A DNA stretch of 64,000 nucleotides from Aliivibrio salmonicida LFI1238 (GTDB lineage Bacteria; Pseudomonadota; Gammaproteobacteria; Enterobacterales; Vibrionaceae): the NCBI RefSeq assembly GCF_000196495.1, contig NC_011313.1, positions 682,001-746,000 on the forward strand, read 5' to 3'. The notes below the pieces were generated by a model. It was not told the origin of the DNA, ran no database searches, and was given only the letters and a program-made list of their open reading frames with translations. This document shows positions 56,645-64,000 of this stretch, in pieces; positions within the stretch are counted from its first letter, which is position 1; each line of letters begins with the position of its first letter. Both the position numbers and the translations under genes were made by a program.

Positions 56645-56675
56645 AAAGGCTGAATGATTTTCTCATTCAGCCTTT
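56645..56675 (+). terminator. Terminator between the two gltS genes
   Basis: A 13-bp perfect stem AAAGGCTGAATGA / TCATTCAGCCTTT with a 5-base loop and a T-run. Confidence 0.92.
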
Positions 56676-56869
56676 TTATTTATTACTCAGCACCCACCCT
56701 CTTTACTTTTATATCGAGCAGAATAAATACCCCTCTTAATCATGGCTTAAATTAGATATATGAACTTTTTATGACAGTGAATATTTATAGTGACTTTATC
56801 AATAACTTATCATAATCTCGATCGTTCATACCCAACACCTATTGGTTAATAACCATACCTCGAGACACT

Positions 56870-58093
56870 ATGACAAACACTTTATCTATTGGCGCTTTAG
56901 AATCGTTCTTGATTGCTATCGCTGTGCTTTTTCTTGGTCATTTCATTAATTCAAAAATTAACTTATTTAAGAAATACAACATACCAGAACCTATCGTCGG
57001 TGGATTAATTGTTGCTTTTGCTATTACCCTTTTGCATTTTCAAGGGATAAGTCTTGAGTTCTCATTACCATTGCAAAACATATTCATGCTTATGTTTTTT
57101 AGTACCGTAGGATTGGCAGCCAATTACACACAACTGCTTAAGGGGGGATCTAAAGTCTTCCTATTCTTAGCCGTCGCGTCTTTCTATATTTTAATTCAAA
57201 ATGCCGTTGGTGTTAGTTTAGCAACCGCAATGGGATTGGATCCTCTGATGGGACTTATTGCAGGTTCAATCACATTATCAGGCGGCCATGGAACGGGTGC
57301 AGCTTGGTCTCAGACCTTTGCTGACACGTACAATTTAAACACTTTAGAGCTTGCTATGGCATCAGCGACTTTTGGTTTGATTATGGGGGGGTTGATCGGG
57401 AGTCCAATCGCACAAAAATTAATTCATAAACACAAATTAGAGTCTGAGTACGCCGTAGGTACAGATACTCATGCTCGTTTTCCTGAATTAGTCACTTATA
57501 ATGAAAGAGAAGAAGATAAAGTAACCTCTAAAAAAGTCATCGAGACGTTATTCATATTACTCCTTTGTGTTGTCGGCTCTGAGCACCTCAGTAATTTTGT
57601 GGATAGTTTTGGTATTTCTTGGCTTAAAATTCCTGATTTTGTTTACGCTTTATTTATTGGTGTTTTCATCACGAACCTAACGGAAGTGACTAAAATCCAC
57701 AAAATTGATACGATAACCGTAGATATTTTGGGTACGGTTTGTTTATCACTTTTCTTAGCAATGGCATTAATGAGCTTAAAATTGTGGAATATTTTTGACC
57801 TTGCCATTCCTTTCTTGATTATCTTATCCGTTCAAACGGTAGTCTTAGCGCTTTTCTCTTACTTTGTAACCTTCAGGGTGATGGGATCAAACTATGATGC
57901 AGCGGTAATGGTAGGTGGTCATTGTGGATTTGGATTAGGAGCAACACCAACAGCGGTTATGAATATGGGGTCATTAGTGTCTCGATTTGGCCCTTCCCCT
58001 CAAGCCTTTATGGTGGTTCCAATTGTCGGAGCCTTCTTCATTGATATAACTAACTTAATCATTCTACAAGCGTACATTAGCTTTATTGGATAA
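56870..58093 (+). CDS. gltS: Sodium/glutamate symporter GltS, copy 2
   Basis: A 407-aa paralogue of the preceding gene, same length, with all signature motifs (SGGHGTGAAW, GGHCGFGLGATPTA). Differences are scattered (for example NKINLFKKYN for SKVVFFKKYN, and DTYNLNTL for ETYHLNTL), so the pair is not a recent identical copy. It has its own upstream region with a CGAGAC start context. The two may differ in affinity or expression. Confidence 0.93.
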   Translation: MTNTLSIGALESFLIAIAVLFLGHFINSKINLFKKYNIPEPIVGGLIVAFAITLLHFQGISLEFSLPLQNIFMLMFFSTVGLAANYTQLLKGGSKVFLFLAVASFYILIQNAVGVSLATAMGLDPLMGLIAGSITLSGGHGTGAAWSQTFADTYNLNTLELAMASATFGLIMGGLIGSPIAQKLIHKHKLESEYAVGTDTHARFPELVTYNEREEDKVTSKKVIETLFILLLCVVGSEHLSNFVDSFGISWLKIPDFVYALFIGVFITNLTEVTKIHKIDTITVDILGTVCLSLFLAMALMSLKLWNIFDLAIPFLIILSVQTVVLALFSYFVTFRVMGSNYDAAVMVGGHCGFGLGATPTAVMNMGSLVSRFGPSPQAFMVVPIVGAFFIDITNLIILQAYISFIG

Positions 58094-58130
58094 ATGACGG
58101 TTAATTATTGACAGTTCATCATAATAAATG

Positions 58131-58163
58131 AGTAAGAGCTTAGATTCACTCTAAGCTCTTACT
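58131..58163. terminator. Hairpin between gltS copy 2 and the chemoreceptor
   Basis: A perfect 14-bp stem AGTAAGAGCTTAGA / TCTAAGCTCTTACT with a 5-base loop in the gap between convergent genes. No long T-run, so strength is uncertain. Confidence 0.65.
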
Positions 58164-58170
58164 GGTTAAT

Positions 58171-59799
58171 CTACAAAGTAAACTGGTCTATGTTTTTTGA
58201 TAACGAAGAAATACTCTCGTTCATGCTTTCAACTTGCTCAGAAATCACATTTGAAATCTCCATACAAACTTGAGACATATCTCTTACGTTTACCGCATTT
58301 CCGTTAATTTCTTCAATAACACAAGTTTGTTCTTCACTTGCTGTTGAAATCTGATGACTCATATCTGAAATAGAATTTAAGTTATTATCTACAATTTCAA
58401 TATTTCTTCTCGATACAACAGACTTATCAACACATTCTTTAATTGTATTCTGACTTAATTCCATTTTTTCACTTACATCGAGTGTTTTAGATTGTAAGTT
58501 AGAAATAATTTGATTAATTTCAATCGTAGAATGTTGTGTCTTTTGAGCTAACACCCTTACTTCATCAGCAACGACTGCAAAGCCTCTTCCCTGCTCACCA
58601 GCTCTTGCTGCTTCGATAGCCGCATTTAATGCGAGCAAGTTTGTTTGATCTGCAATGTTACTGATCATATCTAACACACTAGTGATTTTATTACTGTCAT
58701 TACGTAACTCAGAAATCAGCACATTACATTCATCAATTTCGGTCGATGCGACACTGATAAATTCAGAAGTATCTGAAACTATTTGCTTAGTTTGGTTACA
58801 TTCTTTAGATGCATCTGTTGTAAAGTTAGCAGAATTACTAATATTATTAGCAATCTCATTTGATGCACACTGCATTTCGTTAATAGCTGTCGCTAACATA
58901 TCAACAGAATTAAGCTGCTGTGTAATTGCCTTTTCATTATCTATTGATTGTTTGTTCATTAACTCAAAAGCGTCATTACTTACCTCAATACTCTCTTTAA
59001 CAGCATTAATCACAGTAACTATTTTTAATCGGAAAGATCGTATAGATATCATGATGCTACCGATTTCATCATTCACAAAATCTTTACTATCAATAAAATC
59101 ACACACTTTTCCGTTACGAAGGTCTAAAGTAATAAATCGTTCCAACGAAGTATTAATGAGAGCAATACGACGATTTAGGTCTCTCGATATATAGAACCCA
59201 CTCACGATAGAAATGAATATTATTGTGATAATGATAAACATAGCAAAATATAATGTATCTAAACGTTCTTGTTTTGAATTTTGTCTATAGTCTTCTAAGA
59301 AAACATCAATCTTAGTAGATAATTCATTAATATTATTATTTATTTCACTAAAAACGACAAGGCTATCACTCACTAATTTATTTCTTGGTTCAGATATTCT
59401 ATTACTTTTTATTTCGTTAATGTATTTAATATAAGTGTTAATTTCATTATTTAACGTATCTAATCTTGTTTTTTCTTTTTTTATTACGTCCAAATCAAAA
59501 GTTCGATATGAGTCTAAAAGAGAGCTCATATCATAAATTAATTGGTCACGCTCTTTGATATCATTATCATTTTCAAATCTAATGGATATAAGCGCTAAAT
59601 CGGCTCTTCTTAACGAAATTAGTTTCTTTTCAAATGAGTCAAACATTTCTGATGATTCAATCACTTGTCTAAATAAAAACTGTTCGGTCTTATCATTATC
59701 AACATAATTAATATAAATAATATTTAATGCAACAAATAGACCTATTGCATTAAATCCGACTAAGAATAATATTTTACTTCTTAATGAAATATTTTTCAT
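58171..59799 (-). CDS. Methyl-accepting chemotaxis protein
   Basis: A 542-aa receptor. Membrane helix about 8-27, periplasmic four-helix type sensor (about 30-185), second membrane helix (YFAMFIIITIIFISIVSGFY), HAMP, then the long coiled cytoplasmic domain. Its tip is LLALNAAIEAARAGEQGRGFAVVADEV (read in parts), the signature for CheA/CheW contact. It ends without an NWETF-like tail, so CheR would not be tethered. The ligand is unknown. The sensor region is rich in AT codons, like the rest of the window's end. Confidence 0.9.
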   Translation of the reverse strand: MKNISLRSKILFLVGFNAIGLFVALNIIYINYVDNDKTEQFLFRQVIESSEMFDSFEKKLISLRRADLALISIRFENDNDIKERDQLIYDMSSLLDSYRTFDLDVIKKEKTRLDTLNNEINTYIKYINEIKSNRISEPRNKLVSDSLVVFSEINNNINELSTKIDVFLEDYRQNSKQERLDTLYFAMFIIITIIFISIVSGFYISRDLNRRIALINTSLERFITLDLRNGKVCDFIDSKDFVNDEIGSIMISIRSFRLKIVTVINAVKESIEVSNDAFELMNKQSIDNEKAITQQLNSVDMLATAINEMQCASNEIANNISNSANFTTDASKECNQTKQIVSDTSEFISVASTEIDECNVLISELRNDSNKITSVLDMISNIADQTNLLALNAAIEAARAGEQGRGFAVVADEVRVLAQKTQHSTIEINQIISNLQSKTLDVSEKMELSQNTIKECVDKSVVSRRNIEIVDNNLNSISDMSHQISTASEEQTCVIEEINGNAVNVRDMSQVCMEISNVISEQVESMNESISSLSKNIDQFTL

Positions 59800-60419
59800 T
59801 TACTAAACCTTTTTACCTTACTTAAATTAAATTGGTCATACTACGTAAAATCCGTAAATTAAACCATTATACTATTTATATATTTAATTAACCTTCAAGT
59901 TATTAAGTATCTTTTTAAACTTAATACATTGGTTGACTATTTTTTCATAATTTTTATTACTAAATTTAGAATGAGTCAATTCATTGATTAACCACTCATT
60001 CAATTCAGTTAATTTAATTTAATGATTGAACTTTCATTCTTTATCATAAGTAAAGGATCTTTTTTAACCGCAAACTCTAATACTTCACATGAATCTGATA
60101 TTTTATATTTTATATTTTATATTTTATATTTTATATTTTATATTTTATATTTTATATTTTATATTTTATATTTTATATTTTATATTTTATATTTTATATT
60201 TTATATTTTATATTTTATTTATTAGAAAATCATAATCTATTTTCATTACTTTATTATTCCATAATAATTATTATTTTAATGGCATAAGCTTACTCTAGGT
60301 AGAGCATAAAAATACACAAGCGTGTTAATCAACAATAGTAATGTTAATGATCAATGCTTTACATTACCAATTATAATTAATTACAGAGGGTTATCGCTTA
60401 ATTATATTATTGTAATTAA
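59800..60419. other. 620-base AT-rich intergenic region
   Basis: No gene seen. It holds the chemoreceptor promoter region, the 7-bp tandem repeat at 60100-60218 and a copy of the 17-base motif AATTATAATTAATTACA at 60369-60385. The single long frame here (60022-60225) is largely the translated repeat and is not a gene. Confidence 0.8.
60100..60218. repeat. Heptanucleotide tandem repeat, 17 copies of ATTTTAT
   Basis: Seventeen perfect copies of ATTTTAT (119 bases), preceded by GAT and followed by TTATTAG. Seven is not a multiple of three, but the repeat lies outside genes. Such runs change length by slippage. It lies upstream of the chemoreceptor (on its 5' side) and downstream of the HlyD gene. 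Confidence 0.95.
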
Positions 60420-61463
60420 CTAAAACGAGACATTAACTGGCATACCCTCCACCCAAGAAACTCCATTCAACTCATTGATAATATCAACCTTTACTTTAAG
60501 TAGAGCCTTGGTGCCCTCAAAAGGTTTGGCTAACTGAGTTGGTAATTTCGATGCCGTTTTAATCGCCAGAGATACTTCTCCTTTTAGGCGAACTCCACTT
60601 GGTAAAATAATGGTGACTAATGAGCCCTCTTTCGCTTTATCGATGTATTTTGGGTTTAAATACGCAATGACAAATGGGGGTAACTTTGATGAAACTGTTG
60701 CTAAATAATCCCCCTCTTTAACTCTTTGCCCTATGACCGCATTAATTTCAACAATATTACCAATGTAAGGTGAACGTATAAAAAGAGAATCATATTGACT
60801 TAATTTAGTCACTAATTCTTTATTTAAATTTCGAATCACTCCAGCGATAGCACCTGCAATATCCCTTTGATTATCATCAATTTTAGCTTTCGAATACATT
60901 ATATTAGCATTTGTTACTAAATTCTGAGCATTACTATACATCCCAAGAATAGCAGCGTAATCAACCTGAGATACTTTTCCTTCTTTTATATATTTATCAT
61001 AATTTATTTTTATTCTATTTATATTAATAAAACTAGACTTAGCATTATCTATTGCTAGAGTATAATATGTTAAGTTATCTTTTTTAATTTTGTTATTAAC
61101 CTTTATTTTTTTCAATTCATGTCTTAAAAAAATGATGTCATTATCTAAAGCAGAATCTTTTAGCTCCATTAAAAATTGATTACTTGAAACCTCGTCACCT
61201 TCTTTTATATTAATAGATTCAACAACTGCATCTTGAGATGCAGTTAATATCACAGGTTCTGTCGTGATGATACCGGGTGCAATCGTTAATACGTATTGTT
61301 GAAAAAAGTAATATAACATCGCAAATATTGGGCTTAATACCAATGCTAAAATGGCATACCAACGTATACGGTAACCACTTCTTTTTGCATTACCATACAA
61401 TACCTTCATTCCATTATCGGTCGTTGGCTGTTTATTTTTTTCTAAGTGAAATTTAACTTTCAT
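60420..61463 (-). CDS. HlyD-family membrane fusion protein
   Basis: A 347-aa protein with a short cytoplasmic start, a membrane helix (WYAILALVLSPIFAMLYYFF) and a periplasmic part: a split biotinyl-lipoyl-like domain (TASQDAVVESINIKEGDEVSSN before, SPYIGNIVEINAVIGQRVKEGD after) around a coiled-coil hairpin. This is the HlyD pattern. It follows a glycosyltransferase gene by 5 bases, so it probably helps move a polysaccharide through the periplasm (compare the Alg8/Alg44 pairing). No outer-membrane partner is seen in the window. Confidence 0.85.
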   Translation of the reverse strand: MKVKFHLEKNKQPTTDNGMKVLYGNAKRSGYRIRWYAILALVLSPIFAMLYYFFQQYVLTIAPGIITTEPVILTASQDAVVESINIKEGDEVSSNQFLMELKDSALDNDIIFLRHELKKIKVNNKIKKDNLTYYTLAIDNAKSSFININRIKINYDKYIKEGKVSQVDYAAILGMYSNAQNLVTNANIMYSKAKIDDNQRDIAGAIAGVIRNLNKELVTKLSQYDSLFIRSPYIGNIVEINAVIGQRVKEGDYLATVSSKLPPFVIAYLNPKYIDKAKEGSLVTIILPSGVRLKGEVSLAIKTASKLPTQLAKPFEGTKALLKVKVDIINELNGVSWVEGMPVNVSF

Positions 61464-61468
61464 AATGT

Positions 61469-62746
61469 CTAAAACCGTTTTCCACGTTTAAGAACCCACC
61501 ATGGGGCCATACTTGATTCTTCATGACTTCTTCTCGTTATCTCATTAATCATTGAAAATGCAGTAATCATTCTCATAAATAACGCATACAACGGATATAT
61601 TGGTAACCAAATAGACAACTTAATATCTTCTTTAGATCGCTCTGATACTAAACAAATATAAATCATAAAAATAATGAATGTTATATAAACTAGATATATA
61701 CACATTAACATTGATAATACTACGGTCATAGGATAAGTGATTACCATATATAGGCTAAAGATAACCATTAATAACGGTAATACTACATTTTGTAATATCC
61801 CATACACCAACGTATAAATAAAATTTCCCCACCCTAATAATCTTGGATTTAATCCTTGCTTATGCTTTCTCAAAAATAAAAAAAGTAGATCTCCATCCCA
61901 ACGTAAACGCTGCATTATTAATATTTTCAAGGTATCAGGAGCATCAGTATGTCCAACAGCGTGAGGCGTAAATGCTAAACGACTACTTGGGTGGCGCCCT
62001 TTGTATTGCTTTAAGCGCATAGTCAAATCAAGATCTTCAGCGGTGTGAGTATCCCAGCCTCCCACTTGTTTAATTACATTAATTCGAAATGCACCAAAAG
62101 CACCTGAGATATTATTTAATACCCCCCAATTACTCATTCCAGTTTTACCGGCCTGCATTGACATCATGTATTCAAGAGATTGCATTCGAGTCAAAAAATT
62201 AGCATCCCAGTTTCGTACACGGAGTGCCCCACCAGATGCGAGTACATTTGGATCTGAAAATTGCTTGGCCATTTTCCATGCCATATCATTATCAAACGAA
62301 GTATCGCCATCAACGTTAATAACTAATTCGTTTTTAGCTTCAGACAAACCCGCATTTAAGGTAGAAACCCGCCCGCCTCTTTGCCATTTTGGCACAACCC
62401 TTACCAACCTCATTTTATGAGAATGATGTCGATTTTCTCCCTCTAAAGCGGCTTGGTATGTATCTTGATTCTGTTTTGCTCCATCGACCACAACTAATAT
62501 TTCAATATTGTTGGGGTATATTTGCTCAACTAGCGTATCAATCGTTTGCCTAATCGCATCACCTTCACCATAACAAGTAATGATAAAACTTATTGAGGGA
62601 AAGACTGTTGGTTCACTGTTATCTGCACTCCATGACCAACGAAAGACACCAGAAGCAACCAAAATAAATAACGGCAATTCAATCATGATCATCATTGGAA
62701 AAAAGACAATCCACTCTGGATTTTTGGCTGATATAAAAAGGAACAA
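61469..62746 (-). CDS. Family 2 glycosyltransferase, processive polysaccharide synthase type
   Basis: A 425-aa membrane enzyme: two N-terminal hydrophobic segments, a GT2 domain with SFIITCYGEGDAIRQTI, VVDGAK, NVDGDTSFD (DxD-like), GGWDTHTAEDLDLTMRLK (the TED-like motif), and QRLRWDGDLLF (QxxRW), then further membrane segments. QxxRW and TED are marks of processive beta-glycan synthases. The start is uncertain: the longest frame begins at TTG 62746 right after a stop, with no ribosome site, so the N-terminus may be damaged or the real start may lie at an inner ATG (MMIMIEL). Confidence 0.8.
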   Translation of the reverse strand: MFLFISAKNPEWIVFFPMMIMIELPLFILVASGVFRWSWSADNSEPTVFPSISFIITCYGEGDAIRQTIDTLVEQIYPNNIEILVVVDGAKQNQDTYQAALEGENRHHSHKMRLVRVVPKWQRGGRVSTLNAGLSEAKNELVINVDGDTSFDNDMAWKMAKQFSDPNVLASGGALRVRNWDANFLTRMQSLEYMMSMQAGKTGMSNWGVLNNISGAFGAFRINVIKQVGGWDTHTAEDLDLTMRLKQYKGRHPSSRLAFTPHAVGHTDAPDTLKILIMQRLRWDGDLLFLFLRKHKQGLNPRLLGWGNFIYTLVYGILQNVVLPLLMVIFSLYMVITYPMTVVLSMLMCIYLVYITFIIFMIYICLVSERSKEDIKLSIWLPIYPLYALFMRMITAFSMINEITRRSHEESSMAPWWVLKRGKRF

Positions 62747-62859
62747 TTAGAAATCAAGTAAATACCTTAGATAAAAAGACTCTTACGAGATGATACTAAA
62801 GTTATATTTAGCTCATCACCAATAAGCCGGAATTTACAGGAATTAAGGTAAAAATCAAA

Positions 62860-62895
62860 TTATAATTAATTACAATCGCTTGTAATTAATTATAA
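62860..62895. repeat. Perfect inverted repeat upstream of the glycosyltransferase gene
   Basis: Two 16-base arms, TTATAATTAATTACAA and its complement, with loop TCGC, lie in the gap between the ToxS-like gene and the glycosyltransferase gene. Seventeen bases of the left arm region (AATTATAATTAATTACA) recur at 60369-60385, past the HlyD gene. It may be a regulator-binding site or the edge of a transferred segment. Confidence 0.7.
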
Positions 62896-62933
62896 GACCA
62901 TAACATTAATAAAATGAATAAGTTATGGTGAAA

Positions 62934-63314
62934 TTAATTGTTATATGTACAAAAAAAACCTATTTTCTTCAGGTTTTTACTCGCCGTTGGTAGGGTAACA
63001 AAGCAAGAATCACCTAATGAGTATATATTAAATATATAGTAATTCGTGCCGTCATATGCATAAAGTTGCCCCTGAGATAAATCATAGTCAACAATAAATT
63101 TACTGACATCACTAATCGATGACACAGAAGCATCATCACTATAATGAGTATTTAAAATATCAACAGAATCTAGATATTTAACGTATTTAACGTTGTTTTC
63201 ATTAATCGCAATAGTACCAATAAGTTCTACTTTATAGAATTGATGCCATACAACGATTATCAATAGATTAATAATACTAATTAATAGTAATATTTTTGAA
63301 ATTCTTATTTTCAT
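62934..63314 (-). CDS. ToxS/TcpH-like small membrane protein
   Basis: A 126-aa protein with a basic start (MKIRISK), one membrane helix (ILLLISIINLLIIVVW) and a periplasmic part of about 100 residues with two cysteines (SLGDSCFVTL; IGFFCTYNN). It lies 3 bases after the ToxR-like gene on the minus strand, which is the layout of ToxR-ToxS and TcpP-TcpH, where the small partner protects the periplasmic domain of the regulator. Sequence similarity to ToxS is not obvious by eye; the call rests on topology and context. Confidence 0.55.
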   Translation of the reverse strand: MKIRISKILLLISIINLLIIVVWHQFYKVELIGTIAINENNVKYVKYLDSVDILNTHYSDDASVSSISDVSKFIVDYDLSQGQLYAYDGTNYYIFNIYSLGDSCFVTLPTASKNLKKIGFFCTYNN

Positions 63315-63317
63315 AGT

Positions 63318-63977
63318 TTATATCGTACACCGAGCTATTTTATTCGTTATATCAAGTTCACACTCTTGTTTCTTTGATTTTAGTATGAATTTATCTTCCG
63401 ATAATGGGGTAAAGCTAAAATCCTTCATCTTTGTGATTTCACTTAATGGTACTAAATCAAAAAAGACATGCTTCTCAATACAATAAATTAAAGAAATACT
63501 AGATAATGAGAACATAAGTATTAAAAAACCAAGTATGATGATGCTTTTTCTTTCATTAATATTTCTAGTTATTCTTAATGGTTCTATTAATTTTTTAGGC
63601 TCTTCTTCTACTAATACATCTATATCATCTTCTTGAATATCTACCTGTAGCGAAATTTTCTCTACTTTATTTATTTTGTATCCATTTCCTTTAATATTCT
63701 CTATAACATCTCTATCTATATCTTTAATCGCAACTCTAGTTCATTTAATTAATTGAGGGATACTTTCATTTGATATCCATTGTGTACCCCATAAAATGTT
63801 TTTTATATTTTCATTTTTACAAACTAAAGGGTATTCTTGAATCAATAAATTCAAAATTGACGAAACTAAAGGTGTCGTTGAACCGTATTCATTTTTACAA
63901 CTAACAGCATCATCTAAAGAATCGTATAATTTTTTTGATATCGGATTCCAATAGATTTCATTAAGTTTAACAATCAT
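63318..63977 (-). pseudogene. ToxR/CadC-like membrane transcription regulator with an in-frame stop
   Basis: Two open stretches in the same frame, 63977-63744 and 63740-63318, are separated only by a TGA at 63743-63741. The first starts MIVKLNEIYWNPISKK and reaches NILWGTQWISNESIPQLIK. The second starts TRVAIKDIDRDVIENIKGNG. Read through, IPQLIK-x-TRVAIKD...GNGYKI is the recognition helix and wing of a ToxR/CadC winged-helix domain. A membrane helix (SIIILGFLILMFSLSSISLI) and a periplasmic tail follow. One C-to-T change in CGA (Arg) would give the TGA. Intact length 219 aa. The gene probably controlled nearby glycan genes. Confidence 0.8.
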
Positions 63978-64000
63978 ATATTACTCACTTAATAATCACC

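Noticed and set aside
58655..59194. A 179-codon plus-strand frame
   Set aside because: Antisense to the chemoreceptor's coiled-coil part; low-complexity product and no ribosome site.
60098..60220. CRISPR-like array
   Set aside because: The units are 7 bp and contiguous, with no spacers.
60022..60225. A 67-codon frame with repeating ILYFIFY
   Set aside because: Mostly the translated 7-bp repeat; no ribosome site, not a plausible protein.
1..64000. tRNA and rRNA genes
   Set aside because: I looked for cloverleaf signatures such as GGTTCRANTCC and for conserved rRNA stretches and saw none, but this was by eye only.

Overview
The window looks like a piece of a Vibrionaceae chromosome, most likely an Aliivibrio. 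The DNA is AT-rich. It carries a dif site close to the chromosome I dif sites of vibrios, a CTXphi-type filamentous prophage next to it, and typical Vibrio gene sets: a vxrAB-like two-component operon and a gluconate/Entner-Doudoroff cluster in the order known from Vibrio. An IS982-family element and several freshly broken genes fit the decaying genomes of the A. salmonicida / A. wodanis / A. logei group better than A. fischeri, but species assignment is inference.

Region 1 (1-3863): a tandemly repeated filamentous-phage replication module ending at dif (3836-3863). The repeat period is exactly 2012 bp. Each unit has a rolling-circle initiator (RstA/Rep_trans type) and a small RstB-like protein. 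Between the copies lies a divergent control region with a 58-codon ribbon-helix-helix-like repressor, palindromic operators and a promoter. The left unit has an RstB gene cut and fused to other sequence, so it resembles an RS1-like satellite or deletion miniphage. Region 2 (4.0-10.4 kb): yciH, a DUF3319 gene, a dif-proximal tyrosine recombinase, ddl, a SPOR lipoprotein and a Pat-type protein acetyltransferase. Region 3 (10.6-13.9 kb): a PAS/GGDEF membrane protein gene split by a 1-kb IS982-like element with a clear target duplication.

Region 4 (14-27.3 kb): mogA, a frameshifted TraF_2-type gene, the vxrA-vxrB-DUF2861-yoaH operon (cell-wall stress signalling), a HemF-type oxidase, SgrR-type and AraC-type regulators, a frameshifted PstS-like gene, ppnP, a DEAD-box helicase and a DUF2797 gene. 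Region 5 (27.4-41.9 kb): a three-gene surface operon encoding a giant secreted protein with about 21 DUF11-like repeats (about 3350 aa), a 1171-aa outer-membrane barrel and a double-OmpA lipoprotein. This is the least understood and largest system here. Region 6 (42.2-49.7 kb): an EAL phosphodiesterase, a DMT transporter and the eda-gntP / gntK-edd / gntR gluconate cluster with visible GntR operators.

Region 7 (50-59.8 kb): a YlqF-type GTPase, a COG0523 metal GTPase, an ABC exporter, a frameshifted outer-membrane barrel gene, two tandem gltS paralogues and a chemotaxis receptor. Region 8 (59.8-64 kb): a 17-copy 7-bp tandem repeat, a glycosyltransferase/HlyD pair (exopolysaccharide-like), and a ToxR/ToxS-like pair whose ToxR-like gene is cut by one in-frame TGA. 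Five genes in the window are broken, by an IS, by three single frameshifts and by one stop codon. Most of them act in signalling or the cell envelope.
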